Assembly: GCF_002531755.2 (NCBI RefSeq)
Contig: NZ_CP034998.1
Coordinates: 930,001 to 994,000 of the forward strand
Length of the DNA: 64,000 nucleotides
Reading direction: 5' to 3'
DNA from: Rhizobium acidisoli
GTDB lineage: Bacteria > Pseudomonadota > Alphaproteobacteria > Rhizobiales > Rhizobiaceae
Positions within the stretch are counted from its first letter, which is position 1; the number at the start of each line of letters is the position of its first letter. Under the pieces are notes generated by a model. The model was not told where the DNA came from. It made no database searches and saw nothing but the letters and a program-made list of their open reading frames with translations. Positions 27,264-35,985 of the stretch are shown in pieces. The translations under genes were made by a program, and so were the position numbers.

Positions 27264-27343
27264 AGCAATTCCAGGAAAAGTGTGAAGCGGTTTTCACAGG
27301 CAAAGCGCGAAGCGCTTTTGCCGGGAATTGCGTTATAGCTAGA
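27262..27343. repeat. Dispersed palindromic element with GCGGTTTT core
   Basis: The outer inverted pair GCAATTCC / GGAATTGC (27265-27272, 27324-27331) encloses AAGCGGTTTT and an inner hairpin GGCAAAGCGC / GCGCTTTTGCC. The left half is related to the element at 9733-9782. It lies between convergent genes and could terminate both. Confidence 0.75.
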
Positions 27344-27348
27344 GCCTA

Positions 27349-27729
27349 TTACAGCTCGCCTTTGTGAAAATAGGCTTCGAGACGGTAGCCGTCCGGGTCG
27401 ATGATGAAGGCGGCGTAATAGAACTGCCCGTAATCCGGCCGGATGCCGGGTTCACCATTATCCGTGCCGCCGGAGGCGACGGCTGCCGCGTGAAAGGCAT
27501 CGACCGCGGCTTCATCAGGCGCGACGAAACAGAAATGCAGCCCGGACCGCAGATCGGCAAGAACCGGCTGCTCGACCTGCATCACCCAGAGCCCGACCCG
27601 TTCCGGGCCATAGCCGATCATGGTGTCGGAATTGGAGAGCCGCTCATAGCCGAGCGGCGCCAGCGCCGCATCATAGAAACGGCGGGCTCTGTCGAGGTCT
27701 TTGACGCCGATGGAGACGTGATCGAACAT
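27349..27729 (-). CDS. VOC/glyoxalase family protein
   Basis: A 126-residue protein of the vicinal oxygen chelate superfamily. It opens MFDHVSIGVKDLDRARRFYDAALAPLGY in outline, with a metal-ligand His4. A second ligand region is LHFCFVAP, and the C-terminal IIDPDGYRLEAYFHKGEL carries the conserved Glu. It has two beta-alpha-beta-beta-beta modules as expected for a lyase, dioxygenase or resistance protein. The ATG at 27729 has AAGGAG upstream. The substrate cannot be told. Confidence 0.88.
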   Translation of the reverse strand: MFDHVSIGVKDLDRARRFYDAALAPLGYERLSNSDTMIGYGPERVGLWVMQVEQPVLADLRSGLHFCFVAPDEAAVDAFHAAAVASGGTDNGEPGIRPDYGQFYYAAFIIDPDGYRLEAYFHKGEL

Positions 27730-27913
27730 GGGCCGCAAAACTCCTTATCACCGCTCGTTCCAGACGGATTTCCATCCTCAAGATGGTACGACGCCACCAT
27801 CTTTCAACCGCCGTCTCAAGTCAACGAATGGCGCTGGTTGCTGCGGCCCGGCAGCCCATTCATTTCAGGCGATAGGAATAGCTGGTCCCGCATGGGCGAG
27901 ACCAGCCGTGATC

Positions 27914-28531
27914 TCAGCCGTCGACGGCAACCCATTTCGGGGCAATCCCGGTGCCGCGACCCAGGCCGTAACCAAGGCGGATATTCAGCATCCCCAGGGG
28001 TTCGAGCAGGCGAGCGGCATCGAGCGAGCCGGTTTTCTCGACAGCAAAGTCGGCGTCCTCCACCAGCGCTGCGGCGGTTTCGACAGCATCATCGTCCCCG
28101 GCCAGGAAGACCGGTATGGTGGAGCTGTGCTTTGGGGAAGCCGCAAACAGCTCGGCAAAGATGGTATTGAAGGCCTTCACGACCTTGGCGCCTTTGGCCC
28201 TGTGCTGGATTTCCTCGGCTGCCGACGTGTCGTGACCGAACAGCAGGCCGGAGAAATCGGGCTTGAGCGGATTGGTGATGTCGACGACGATCTTGCCCCG
28301 CAATGCTGCCGTTTCGGCAAATTCGAGCGCCGCAGCATAAGGCAGCGCGAGGACCAGAATATCGGCTTCGGCCACGGCGGAGGAGATCGATGCGCTCGTT
28401 GCGCCGATCTCCTCGGCAAGCGACTTTGCCGCGGCCTCATTCCGCGACGCCAGGATGAGTTCGCGCTTGCCTGCCAGGCGACGCGCCAAGCCGGCGCCCA
28501 TGTTTCCAATTCCGATAATCGCGGTTTTCAT
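27914..28531 (-). CDS. NADP-binding reductase, F420H2:NADP oxidoreductase-like
   Basis: A 205-residue Rossmann protein starting MKTAIIGIGNMGAGLARRLAG with the GxGxMGxG dinucleotide motif, then LILASRNEA at the end of strand 2, where Arg suggests NADPH. Further motifs are ADILVLALPYAAALE, DITNPLKPDF and KAFNTIFAELF. These match the COG2085 group (NpdG-like, also ketol-acid and dehydrogenase relatives). Rhizobia are not known for using F420, so the real partner is probably another substrate. The ATG has AAGGAAC upstream. It is divergent from the LysR gene at 28634. Confidence 0.85.
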   Translation of the reverse strand: MKTAIIGIGNMGAGLARRLAGKRELILASRNEAAAKSLAEEIGATSASISSAVAEADILVLALPYAAALEFAETAALRGKIVVDITNPLKPDFSGLLFGHDTSAAEEIQHRAKGAKVVKAFNTIFAELFAASPKHSSTIPVFLAGDDDAVETAAALVEDADFAVEKTGSLDAARLLEPLGMLNIRLGYGLGRGTGIAPKWVAVDG

Positions 28532-28633
28532 GTGGTCGGTTCCTTCATCGAGTTGAATGACGTCGATATAGCCGACCGCGATCCCATCATAAATGGCATT
28601 GAATGGCGGAATATAATTGCATAAAAGTATCGA

Positions 28634-29521
28634 ATGACCGATCTCACCAATTTGAAGACCTTTGTAGCCGTGGCGACGGCCGGTAGTTTCGCCAAAGCTG
28701 CCGCCAGGCTCAACCTGTCGCCCGCCATGGTGGGCCGGCGCATCCAGGCTTTGGAAACAGATTATGGGGTCAAGCTGATCGAGCGCACCACGCGAAGCCA
28801 GAGGCTCACCGAGATCGGTCGCAGATTTCTGGAGAGAGCAAGCAGGGTCATCGATGAGCTGGAGCAATTGAACGATATTGCCGGCCCCGACAACCACGAA
28901 ATATCCGGCCACCTCCGCATCAGCGGCCCGACGACGCTCGGCGTGAAGCGCTTGGCATCGTCCATTGCTCGCTTTGCCAATCAGCATCCCGCGGTCAGTC
29001 TGGAGCTTAATCTGACCGACCGGAACGTCGATCTGATCGCCGAAGGCTATGACCTTGCCATTCGGGTGGCGCATCTGCGGCCATCTTCCCTGATCGCAAG
29101 AAAGATCGGCACCTATCGCTTCGTCTGCTGCGCCTCTCCCCACTATCTCGGCAAGAACGGCACCCCGACCCATCCCGAGCAGTTGCAAGAGCACCGCTGC
29201 ATCCTAAGCCTCAACCTCGTCCCGCGCGATCAATGGCATTTCGAAGATCAAAATGGACGAGTGCTGGCGGCAAAGATCAGCAGCAATATCGGTATCGACA
29301 ATGGCGAAGCCATGCGTGTTGCCGCGATAGAAGACGCCGGCCTCGTCTATGCGCCGCTGGTGCTGGTAGAGGAAGACATCGCCGCCGGGCGGCTGACCGA
29401 GGTGCTTGCCGATTGGGAAAAGTACAGCCTGCCGATCCATGCGGTTCACCCGTCGCGGCAATTCGTGCCGCGACGGGTGAAGGCCGCGATCGGCTGGATC
29501 GCCGGAGATCTCCGCCGGTAG
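28634..29521 (+). CDS. LysR family transcriptional regulator
   Basis: A 295-residue LysR protein with the helix-turn-helix at residues about 17-45 (GSFAKAAARLNLSPAMVGRRIQALETDYGVKLIERTTR) and an effector-binding domain ending KAAIGWIAGDLRR. It belongs to the large DsdC/CrgA-like branch, often next to oxidoreductases. It is divergent from the NADP reductase at 28531 with a 102-base AT-rich gap, so that gene is its likely target. Confidence 0.9.
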   Translation: MTDLTNLKTFVAVATAGSFAKAAARLNLSPAMVGRRIQALETDYGVKLIERTTRSQRLTEIGRRFLERASRVIDELEQLNDIAGPDNHEISGHLRISGPTTLGVKRLASSIARFANQHPAVSLELNLTDRNVDLIAEGYDLAIRVAHLRPSSLIARKIGTYRFVCCASPHYLGKNGTPTHPEQLQEHRCILSLNLVPRDQWHFEDQNGRVLAAKISSNIGIDNGEAMRVAAIEDAGLVYAPLVLVEEDIAAGRLTEVLADWEKYSLPIHAVHPSRQFVPRRVKAAIGWIAGDLRR

Positions 29522-29564
29522 GATTCACGCAAACAGAAAGCGCATCCGGTGGCGGTCGGCGACC

Positions 29565-30470
29565 TTACTGCAGCTGCGGCTTCTTGAGAAAATTGTTGCG
29601 GTCGGCGGACTTGATGCGCAGCCAGGCTTCCCGGCCGTTCCTGAGAATCCGCATCGGAATTTCGGCGCCGGCCGGGCCGCTACTCCAGACCTTGCGGTAG
29701 AAATCGGCCAGGCCATCGACCTCTTCGTCGCGGATCTCCGAGATGATATCACCTTGCCGCAGACCCGCCTGGGCGGCCGGGCCGCCTTCGGCGACGCTCA
29801 TCACCACCACGCCGCCATTGCTCTCGGCGGAGAATGCGCCGAGCCAGGGCCGCGGCGGTTTGTTGACGCTTCCGCGGTTCAACAGATCGTCGAGGATCGG
29901 AGTCAAAAGGTCGATCGGCACGACCATGTTGATATCGGCGACCTCGTCGCCCTGGCTCATTTGCAGGCGAAGCGAGCCGATGCCCAGAAGCTTGCCGTCC
30001 GAACCGATCAGCGCCGCACCACCCCATGAGGGATGGGCCGGCGCCGTGAAAATCGCCTCATCCAGCAGATATTCCCAGTAGCCGGCGAATTCCTGCCGGG
30101 CGACGATATTGGCCTCGACGAATTCTCCGATGCCATCGGCAAGCACGACGGCATCGCCGGCCTTGGCGCTTGCCGCATCGCCGAGATCCACGGCCGGTGC
30201 ATTGAGAACCCCGAGCGCCTGCACCAGGCCGAAGCCGGATTCCTGATCATAGGCAAGCGCATGGGCGGGAACGACGCGCCCGTCATGGGTGGTCAGCCAG
30301 ACCTCTTCGGCCTCGGTGATGAGGTAACCGATGGTCAGCACCAGCCCATTGTCGCGAATGACCACGCCGCTGCCCTCCCGGACAGTGCCCAGCGTCTCCG
30401 CTGTGAAGGCATCTTCCGGGATGGAAGAACGAACGGCCACGATTGACCGCAAAATTGGATCGATATTCAT
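29565..30470 (-). CDS. HtrA/trypsin-like protein with PDZ domain, catalytic triad missing
   Basis: A 301-residue protein with an S1C (HtrA/DegP) fold followed by a PDZ domain (VVVMSVAEGGPAAQAGLRQGDIISEI, residues about 215-290). Aligned with the true DegP at 45964, the catalytic residues are replaced: His becomes Tyr49 (LTIGYLI), Asp becomes Gly79 (QESGFGLV) and Ser becomes Trp149 (HPSWGGAAL). It also lacks a signal peptide, so it is probably cytoplasmic. It may bind rather than cut proteins. The ATG at 30470 has AGGAT upstream. Confidence 0.82.
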   Translation of the reverse strand: MNIDPILRSIVAVRSSIPEDAFTAETLGTVREGSGVVIRDNGLVLTIGYLITEAEEVWLTTHDGRVVPAHALAYDQESGFGLVQALGVLNAPAVDLGDAASAKAGDAVVLADGIGEFVEANIVARQEFAGYWEYLLDEAIFTAPAHPSWGGAALIGSDGKLLGIGSLRLQMSQGDEVADINMVVPIDLLTPILDDLLNRGSVNKPPRPWLGAFSAESNGGVVVMSVAEGGPAAQAGLRQGDIISEIRDEEVDGLADFYRKVWSSGPAGAEIPMRILRNGREAWLRIKSADRNNFLKKPQLQ

Positions 30471-30756
30471 GCTTTCATCCTGACAGAGCGCCGGCTCGAA
30501 AGGCCGAAATCTGACGCGCTCTGTCTTGAATAGGTAAGAAGATGGGTGGGCGGAGGCAAGGCTATGGCCGATGGAATTTCCAAACCCGGACCCCGATGCG
30601 CAATGCATTCAATGGGCAATGAAACGCTTGGAAAGAGCTGCACCACGCCATTCACTGCTGGCACCAAAGTCGTGCACACGACATTTTTCGTGACAGCGTC
30701 ACCGTGCAACAATATACAGTCAATCCCATCAGGACTCAGGCTGCACGGATGACGAC

Positions 30757-32160
30757 ATGAAAGACTGGCATCCCGATCTCGGGCGCAGCAGCAGCCCGCG
30801 TTATATGGCGATCGCCGATGTGATCGAAATGGATCTGCGCAGCGGCCACCTCGTGGTCGGGGACCGGCTGCCGCCGCAACGCGAACTCGCCAAGCGGCTG
30901 AATGTCGATTTCACCACGGTGGCGAGAGGTTATGTCGAGGCGCAGAAGCGCGGGTTGGTCGATTCGCATGTCGGCCGCGGCACCTTCGTCACCGGTGGCG
31001 CGGCCAGGGAGAGCCGGGGCTTCGCGCCTGGCGCGGCGCCCGATCCGCGCCGGGCATCTGTCGTCGATTTCTCGATGAACATGCCGCCGGAACCGGATGA
31101 TCCGGAACTGATCGCCCGCATGCGTGACGGCATGGCGACGGTGGCGGCAAACCTCATTCCGCTTCTGCGCTATCAGGGCTTCGGCGGCTCCGGCGTGGAC
31201 AAGGAGTCCGCCGCCACCTGGCTCAGCCGTCGCGGCTTGGCGCCCCCGCAGGAGCGGATCTTCGTCACGCCTGGCGCCCATCCGGCCCTGCTGGCGATCT
31301 TCGGCTTGCTGGCAAAACCAGGCGAAACCGTGCTCTCGGAAATCATCACCTATCCCGGCATGCGCTCGATAGCCGCCCAGCTGCGGCTCAATCTGGCGGG
31401 TCTGCCGATGGATGAGGACGGCATCCTGCCGGACGCCTTTGCGAGAGCCTGCGAGCGGTTGCAGCCGAAGGCGCTTTATCTCAATCCGACGCTGCAGAAC
31501 CCGACGACGCTGACTATCCCGGCCAGGCGCCGCGAGGAAATCGTCACGGTTGCCCGTAGATATCACGTGCCGATCGTCGAAGACGATGCCTATGGCTTCA
31601 TTCCGCTGGAAGGCCCGCCGCCGCTTGCGGCAACGGCGCCCGATCTCACCTGGCATATCGGCGGGCTGGCGAAAAGTATCGGCGCCGGCTTGCGTCTTGC
31701 CTATGTCGTGGCGCCGGATAGCAAGGCCGTGTGGCCCTTCGTCAGCGCCATGCGCGCTAACAATGTCATGGCCTCGCCGCTGACCTTGGCGCTCGCCACC
31801 CGCTGGATCGAGGACGGCACGGCCGACGCGATCTTGCGCTTCATCCGCACGGAAGCCGCCGCGCGTCAGCAGATGGTTGCCGCCCTCCTGCCTGAAGGCA
31901 GCTACCGCGCCGATCCGCTCAGTTTCAACATCTGGCTGCCGCTCGCCAATGGCTGGACCCGCTCTACCTTCGGCAGCCACATGCGTTCCGCCGGCATCGG
32001 CGTCGTGGCAAGCGATGCCTTCACGGTCGAAGGCGCCGCGCCCGAGGCCGTGCGTGTCTGCCTCGGCGGCCCGATCGCCCGGGAGAAGCTGCAGGGTGCA
32101 TTGGATTTCATGGCTCATGCGCTTGAGGGTCCGCCGGAGATGGCGGCTTCGTTTTTCTGA
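30757..32160 (+). CDS. MocR/GntR-type regulator with aminotransferase domain
   Basis: A 467-residue MocR protein. The N-terminal winged helix (residues about 14-80) has RSGHLVVGDRLPPQRELAKRLNVDFTTVARGYVEAQKRGLV, typical GntR. The C-terminal fold-type I aminotransferase domain has LNPTLQNPTTLTI, VEDDAYGFI and the PLP lysine in GGLAKSIGAGLRLAYV (Lys306). Such proteins sense PLP or an amino compound and usually control a nearby gene. It is divergent from the HtrA-like gene. An inverted GTGAC-agc-GTCAC at 30690-30702 is a possible binding site. Confidence 0.92.
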   Translation: MKDWHPDLGRSSSPRYMAIADVIEMDLRSGHLVVGDRLPPQRELAKRLNVDFTTVARGYVEAQKRGLVDSHVGRGTFVTGGAARESRGFAPGAAPDPRRASVVDFSMNMPPEPDDPELIARMRDGMATVAANLIPLLRYQGFGGSGVDKESAATWLSRRGLAPPQERIFVTPGAHPALLAIFGLLAKPGETVLSEIITYPGMRSIAAQLRLNLAGLPMDEDGILPDAFARACERLQPKALYLNPTLQNPTTLTIPARRREEIVTVARRYHVPIVEDDAYGFIPLEGPPPLAATAPDLTWHIGGLAKSIGAGLRLAYVVAPDSKAVWPFVSAMRANNVMASPLTLALATRWIEDGTADAILRFIRTEAAARQQMVAALLPEGSYRADPLSFNIWLPLANGWTRSTFGSHMRSAGIGVVASDAFTVEGAAPEAVRVCLGGPIAREKLQGALDFMAHALEGPPEMAASFF

Positions 32161-32285
32161 GCCGCCAACGCCGCAGCTGACCCTTCAGGCAAGTGATTGG
32201 TTCTTGCGACCCCTTCAATTCAAGTTTGCACAATCCGCGGTCGGCCCGGCCGCGGAACTCTGCGGCATTCTGACGAGTTGACTGG

Positions 32286-32330
32286 CAATGCCTCAGCAAT
32301 GTATTTATATTGAATGCATACATTGCTGAG
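32286..32330. promoter_or_regulatory. 13-bp inverted repeat upstream of the DUF983 gene
   Basis: CTCAGCAATGTAT (32292-32304) and ATACATTGCTGAG (32318-32330) are exact reverse complements around an AT-rich 13-base spacer. The symmetry extends outward to CAATG / CATTG with one extra C. The arms contain repeated CAATG units. It lies 126 bases after the mocR stop and 44 bases before the DUF983 start. It could be an operator or a transcript-end hairpin; there is no T run. Confidence 0.7.
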
Positions 32331-32373
32331 CATTGATTGACTTGATGCCCGTGCAGAACAAGGTGTGATCATC

Positions 32374-32742
32374 ATGGAAACCGAATATCCCCCGCTTCCT
32401 CCGCTGCAGACCGGCATCAGGGGGCGCTGCCCGCGCTGTGGCCAGGGCCATATGTTCAAGGGCTTCCTGACACTGCAGCCGGAATGCGAGGCTTGCGGCC
32501 TCGATTATTCCTTTGCCGATCCGGCTGACGGTCCGGCTTTTTTCGTCATCTGCTTTGCCTGCATACCGAGCGTGCTGCTCGGCGTCTGGCTGGAGGTGGC
32601 GTTTACCGCGCCGATCTGGGTGCAGCTTCTGGTCACCGGCCCTTTCATGCTCGCCACCTGTATTCCGCCGTTGCGACCGCTGAAGGGCTGGCTGGTCGCC
32701 AGCCAGTATTTCTATAAGGCGGAAGAGGGCAAACTCGCCTGA
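32374..32742 (+). CDS. DUF983 family zinc-ribbon membrane protein
   Basis: A 122-residue protein. The N-terminal zinc ribbon RGRCPRCGQGHMFKGFL ... CEACGLDYSFADPADGPAFF is the DUF983 signature. Two membrane helices follow (about 58-75 and 82-100), then [21 protein letters not shown]. In alphaproteobacteria relatives often lie near cytochrome oxidase genes, but not here. The ATG at 32374 was chosen over a GTG nine bases upstream because homologues begin near it. It overlaps the convergent LysR gene by 31 bases at the 3' end. Confidence 0.85.
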   Translation: METEYPPLPPLQTGIRGRCPRCGQGHMFKGFLTLQPECEACGLDYSFADPADGPAFFVICFACIPSVLLGVWLEVAFTAPIWVQLLVTGPFMLATCIPPLRPLKGWLVASQYFYKAEEGKLA

Positions 32743-33638
32743 GATCTGTTGAGCGTCGCGCGCAGCCGTGGCGTGGCGAAATCGATGAGCGCCCGCAATT
32801 TCAGGGGCACCAATCCCGGCGCGGGATAGACGAGATGCACCGGTGCCGGCGGCGGTTCGAAATCGGCAAGCAGTGGCGTAAGCAGACCCGCCGTCTCGGC
32901 GCGTGCGGCTTGGTAGGACAGCACCCGGGTGATCCCGAGGCCGGCGACTGCCGCATCGACCGCAGCCTCGGCGGTGTTGACGGCTAGCCGTGAGCGGATC
33001 GGCACGGTGAGATCGCGTTTTCCCTCGGTGAATGTCCAGCTCAGCGTCGAGGCCATGCTGTCGAAGGTGATGCAGTCATGCGCAGCAAGGTCGCCCGGAT
33101 GCCGAGGCTTGACCTGCCGTGCGAGATAATCCGGGCTGGCATAGACCGTCCGGCGGATCGCGCCGAGCCTGGTGGCGATCAGGTTGCTGTCCGGCAGGTT
33201 GCCGATCCGCAGCGCTACATCGATATGGTCCTCGACGAGGTTCGACAGCCGGTCGCCAAGCATCAGCCTCAGATTGATATCGGGATAGGCCTTCAGGAAG
33301 TCCACCACCACAGGCAGGACATGCAGCCGCCCGAAGACGATCGGCGCGGTCATTATCAGCGCGCCCTTCGGCACGCTGTATTCACCGGCCGCTGTCCTTT
33401 CGGCCTCTTCCACCCGATCGAGAATTTCCCGCGCCGCCTCCACATAGGAGCGGCCGGCCTCCGTCAGCGTGATCTTCCGGTTGCTTCTCTGCAGCAACTG
33501 GGCGTTCAGATGGGCTTCCAGCTCGGAAACCTTGCGGCTGACAGTGGCGAGCGGCGATCGCAAATGCCTGGAGGCGGCCGATAGGCTGCCCTGTTCGACA
33601 ACGGCAAGAAGCACGGTCATGGCGTCGAGGCGGTCCAT
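32712..33638 (-). CDS. LysR family transcriptional regulator
   Basis: A 308-residue LysR regulator starting [26 protein letters not shown], with the helix-turn-helix at residues 16-45, followed by a full substrate-binding-like domain. It is divergent from the GST gene at 33785. The 146-base gap holds nested inverted repeats suited to LysR tetramer binding, so the GST gene is a probable target. Its 3' end overlaps the end of the DUF983 gene by 31 bases on the opposite strand. Confidence 0.9.
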   Translation of the reverse strand: MDRLDAMTVLLAVVEQGSLSAASRHLRSPLATVSRKVSELEAHLNAQLLQRSNRKITLTEAGRSYVEAAREILDRVEEAERTAAGEYSVPKGALIMTAPIVFGRLHVLPVVVDFLKAYPDINLRLMLGDRLSNLVEDHIDVALRIGNLPDSNLIATRLGAIRRTVYASPDYLARQVKPRHPGDLAAHDCITFDSMASTLSWTFTEGKRDLTVPIRSRLAVNTAEAAVDAAVAGLGITRVLSYQAARAETAGLLTPLLADFEPPPAPVHLVYPAPGLVPLKLRALIDFATPRLRATLNRSQASLPSSAL

Positions 33639-33656
33639 TCTATCCTTCCGAAAATT

Positions 33657-33715
33657 GGGAATATGCCTTCCAGATTAGCATTCTACTGCAATCAAATGGA
33701 AGGAAATACATTCCC
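33657..33715. promoter_or_regulatory. Nested inverted repeats between LysR and GST genes
   Basis: GGGAAT (33657-33662) and CCTTCCA (33666-33672) are mirrored by TGGAAGG (33697-33703) and ATTCCC (33710-33715). The arms are separated by an AT-rich 24-base centre. The layout suits a regulator binding two sites across the divergent promoters. Confidence 0.65.
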
Positions 33716-33784
33716 CCGCAGATGGTTCGCAGGCGGCCATCGTCAATCATGGCCCGTCGATCGGGAAGACCAAAGGAAACCGTC

Positions 33785-34396
33785 ATGAAACTCTACCATC
33801 ACCCGCTTTCCGGCCATTCGCACCGGGTTCACCTGTTTCTGTCGCTGCTTGGCGTGCCCTATGAGCTGGTCGAGGTCGACCTGGCGGCGCGCGCCCACAA
33901 GGCGCCGGAATTTCTGAAGCTCAATCCCTTCGGCCAGGTGCCGGTCCTCGACGACGACGGCACGGTCATTGCCGACTCCTCTGCCATCCTCGTCTATCTC
34001 GCGCGCAAATATGGCCGCACCGACTGGCTGCCGGAACAGGCATTGGCCGCGGCGCGAATACAGAAATGGCTTTCGGTTGCGGCTGGTGAGATCGCCTATG
34101 GACCTTGCGCCGCCCGCCTGGTTACCGTTTTCGGCGCCGATTTCCGCACCGATGAGGTGATCGCCCGGGCACACCGTATTCTGGCGCTGATCGAAGCGGA
34201 GCTCGCCGGCCGCAATTTCCTGCTTGGCGGCGATCCTGTCATCGCCGACGTCGCGCTCTACAGCTACATCGCCAATGCGCCGGAGGGCAATGTCGACATC
34301 TCGGCCTATCCGAGCGTCCGCGCCTGGCTTGCCCGCATCGAGGCGCTGCCGGGTTTCGTCGGCTTTCGCAAGACGAAGATCGGCCTTGCCGCATGA
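33785..34396 (+). CDS. Glutathione S-transferase family protein
   Basis: A 203-residue GST. The thioredoxin-like N-domain reads [33 protein letters not shown] in outline, with the conserved [13 protein letters not shown] cis-Pro loop and [11 protein letters not shown] (Ser for glutathione gamma-glutamyl). The helical C-domain has [18 protein letters not shown], the N-capping motif. The start is the ATG at 33785; an in-frame GTG/ATG region further up lacks similarity. It probably conjugates or reduces xenobiotics with glutathione. It is divergent from a LysR gene and followed 60 bases later by a PNPOx-like gene. Confidence 0.92.
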   Translation: MKLYHHPLSGHSHRVHLFLSLLGVPYELVEVDLAARAHKAPEFLKLNPFGQVPVLDDDGTVIADSSAILVYLARKYGRTDWLPEQALAAARIQKWLSVAAGEIAYGPCAARLVTVFGADFRTDEVIARAHRILALIEAELAGRNFLLGGDPVIADVALYSYIANAPEGNVDISAYPSVRAWLARIEALPGFVGFRKTKIGLAA

Positions 34397-34456
34397 GACT
34401 GCGCCGGGACGGATCACCGTCCCGGTTTCCCAAATGGTGCCCGCAAGGAGGCCGTC

Positions 34457-35410
34457 ATGCTGGAGCAGACAAGAGAGGACGTGACGTCACCCTGGCATCA
34501 GGGTGAACTCGCCATGCAGCGCAGCGTCGGGGTCGTCGAACGTATGGATGGACCCGACCGGAATTTCGTCCGCAAGGCGATGCCCGAACAGCACCGCGCG
34601 TTTTTTCCGATGCTGCCCTTCATAGTGCTTGGCGCCGTCGATACCAAAGGTGATGTCTGGGCGACGGTGCGGGCTGCGCGCCCGGGTTTCATGTCCTCGC
34701 CGGATCCGGAGAGCCTCGATGTCGACCTGCCGCGCGACCCCGCCGATCCTGCCGATGCCGGCATGGAGGATGGCGACGCGATCGCCATGCTCGGCATCCA
34801 GCTCGAGACCCGGCGGCGCAACCGGCTGAACGGCGTCATCCGCCGAACGGATGCCGAAGCCTTCCGCCTGCGCGTCGGCCAGAGCTTCGGCAATTGCCCG
34901 CAATATATCCAGCCTCGCTCCTCCATCTTTGTCCGCGATCCCGATAGGCCGACGGAGGTGGCGCCGCTGCATTCCGGTCACCTCGACCATCGCATGCGCG
35001 GGATGATCGAGGGCGCCGATACCTTCTTCGTCGCCTCCTATGTCGATCGCGACAATGGCGAGCGGCAGGTGGATGTCTCCCATCGCGGCGGCGACGTCGG
35101 CTTCGTGCGTGCCAGTGCCGATGGGGTGCTGACCATTCCCGATTTTTCCGGCAATCGGTTCTTCAACACCCTCGGCAATTTTCTGGTCAACCCGAAGGCC
35201 GGGCTGGTCTTCGTCGATTTTGAAACCGGCGACATGCTGCAACTGGCGGGAAAGGTCGAGGTGCTGCTGGATTCGCCGGAGATCGCCACCTTTGAACGGG
35301 CTGAGCGGCTGTGGCGATTCACGCCCGAACAGATCGTGCTGCGCCCGGATACCTTGCCGCTGCGATGGAGGAAGGAGAGCCCCGATCTGCTGCGGCGCTC
35401 GCGTGGGTGA
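34457..35410 (+). CDS. Pyridoxamine 5'-phosphate oxidase-like FMN-binding protein
   Basis: A 317-residue protein of the PNPOx-like split-barrel family. A barrel core is seen at MLPFIVLGAVDTKGDVWATVRAARPGFM and again at TFFVASYVDRDNGERQVDVSHRGGDVGFV, then NFLVNPKAGLVFVDFETGDMLQLAGKVEVL. The double barrel and FGNCPQYIQPR motif match a group often linked to ferredoxin-type reductases, but no ferredoxin domain is attached. The ATG has a strong AAGGAGG nine bases upstream. It follows the GST gene and may share its transcript. Confidence 0.88.
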   Translation: MLEQTREDVTSPWHQGELAMQRSVGVVERMDGPDRNFVRKAMPEQHRAFFPMLPFIVLGAVDTKGDVWATVRAARPGFMSSPDPESLDVDLPRDPADPADAGMEDGDAIAMLGIQLETRRRNRLNGVIRRTDAEAFRLRVGQSFGNCPQYIQPRSSIFVRDPDRPTEVAPLHSGHLDHRMRGMIEGADTFFVASYVDRDNGERQVDVSHRGGDVGFVRASADGVLTIPDFSGNRFFNTLGNFLVNPKAGLVFVDFETGDMLQLAGKVEVLLDSPEIATFERAERLWRFTPEQIVLRPDTLPLRWRKESPDLLRRSRG

Positions 35411-35449
35411 GGGGAGCGGCAAAACTCCGCCCCGGCCCTCTTGCAAATA

Positions 35450-35469
35450 ATTGTACCGATCGGTACAAT
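35450..35469. promoter_or_regulatory. Perfect 20-bp palindrome, likely TetR operator
   Basis: ATTGTACCGATCGGTACAAT is fully self-complementary and lies 26 bases before the DUF1348 gene. TACCGATCGGTA-type sites are common for TetR regulators, and a TetR gene closes this two-gene unit, so autoregulation is likely. Confidence 0.85.
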
Positions 35470-35495
35470 GATTACTGTTCAGTACAGGAGCACCC

Positions 35496-35957
35496 ATGTC
35501 CAGCCTCGTCCCGCCCTTCACCCTTGAGACCGCCACCCGGAAAGTCCGCCTTGCCGAGGACGGCTGGAATAGCCGCGATCCCGAGCGCGTCTCGCTCGTC
35601 TATACGCCGGACAGCCGCTGGCGGAACCGCGCCGAATTCGTCAACGGCCGCGCCGAGATCGTCGCCTTTCTCACCCGCAAATGGGCAAAGGAGTTGGATT
35701 ACCGGCTGATCAAGGAGATCTGGGCCTTCACCGACGATCGCATTGCCGTGCGCTTCGCCTATGAAAGGCACGATAACAGCGGCAACTGGTTCCGCTCCTA
35801 TGGCAATGAGAACTGGGAATTCGATGCCGCCGGCCTGATGCAGCGCCGCTTCGCCTGCATCAACGACCTGCCGATCCGAGAATCGGAGCGTAAATACCAC
35901 TGGCCGCTCGGCCGGCGGCCGGACGATCATCCGGGCCTGACCGAGCTTGGCCTTTGA
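35496..35957 (+). CDS. DUF1348 / SnoaL-like (NTF2-fold) protein
   Basis: A 153-residue small NTF2-like protein. The DUF1348 signature is clear: [27 protein letters not shown] in outline, then [45 protein letters not shown] and the tail [17 protein letters not shown]. The function is unknown; relatives include enzymes and binding proteins with a cone-shaped pocket. The ATG has AGGAG upstream. It is controlled, by inference, by the palindrome just upstream and the TetR gene just downstream. Confidence 0.9.
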   Translation: MSSLVPPFTLETATRKVRLAEDGWNSRDPERVSLVYTPDSRWRNRAEFVNGRAEIVAFLTRKWAKELDYRLIKEIWAFTDDRIAVRFAYERHDNSGNWFRSYGNENWEFDAAGLMQRRFACINDLPIRESERKYHWPLGRRPDDHPGLTELGL

Positions 35958-35985
35958 CGCAAACCAGGCCAAGGAAACTCTGTCG

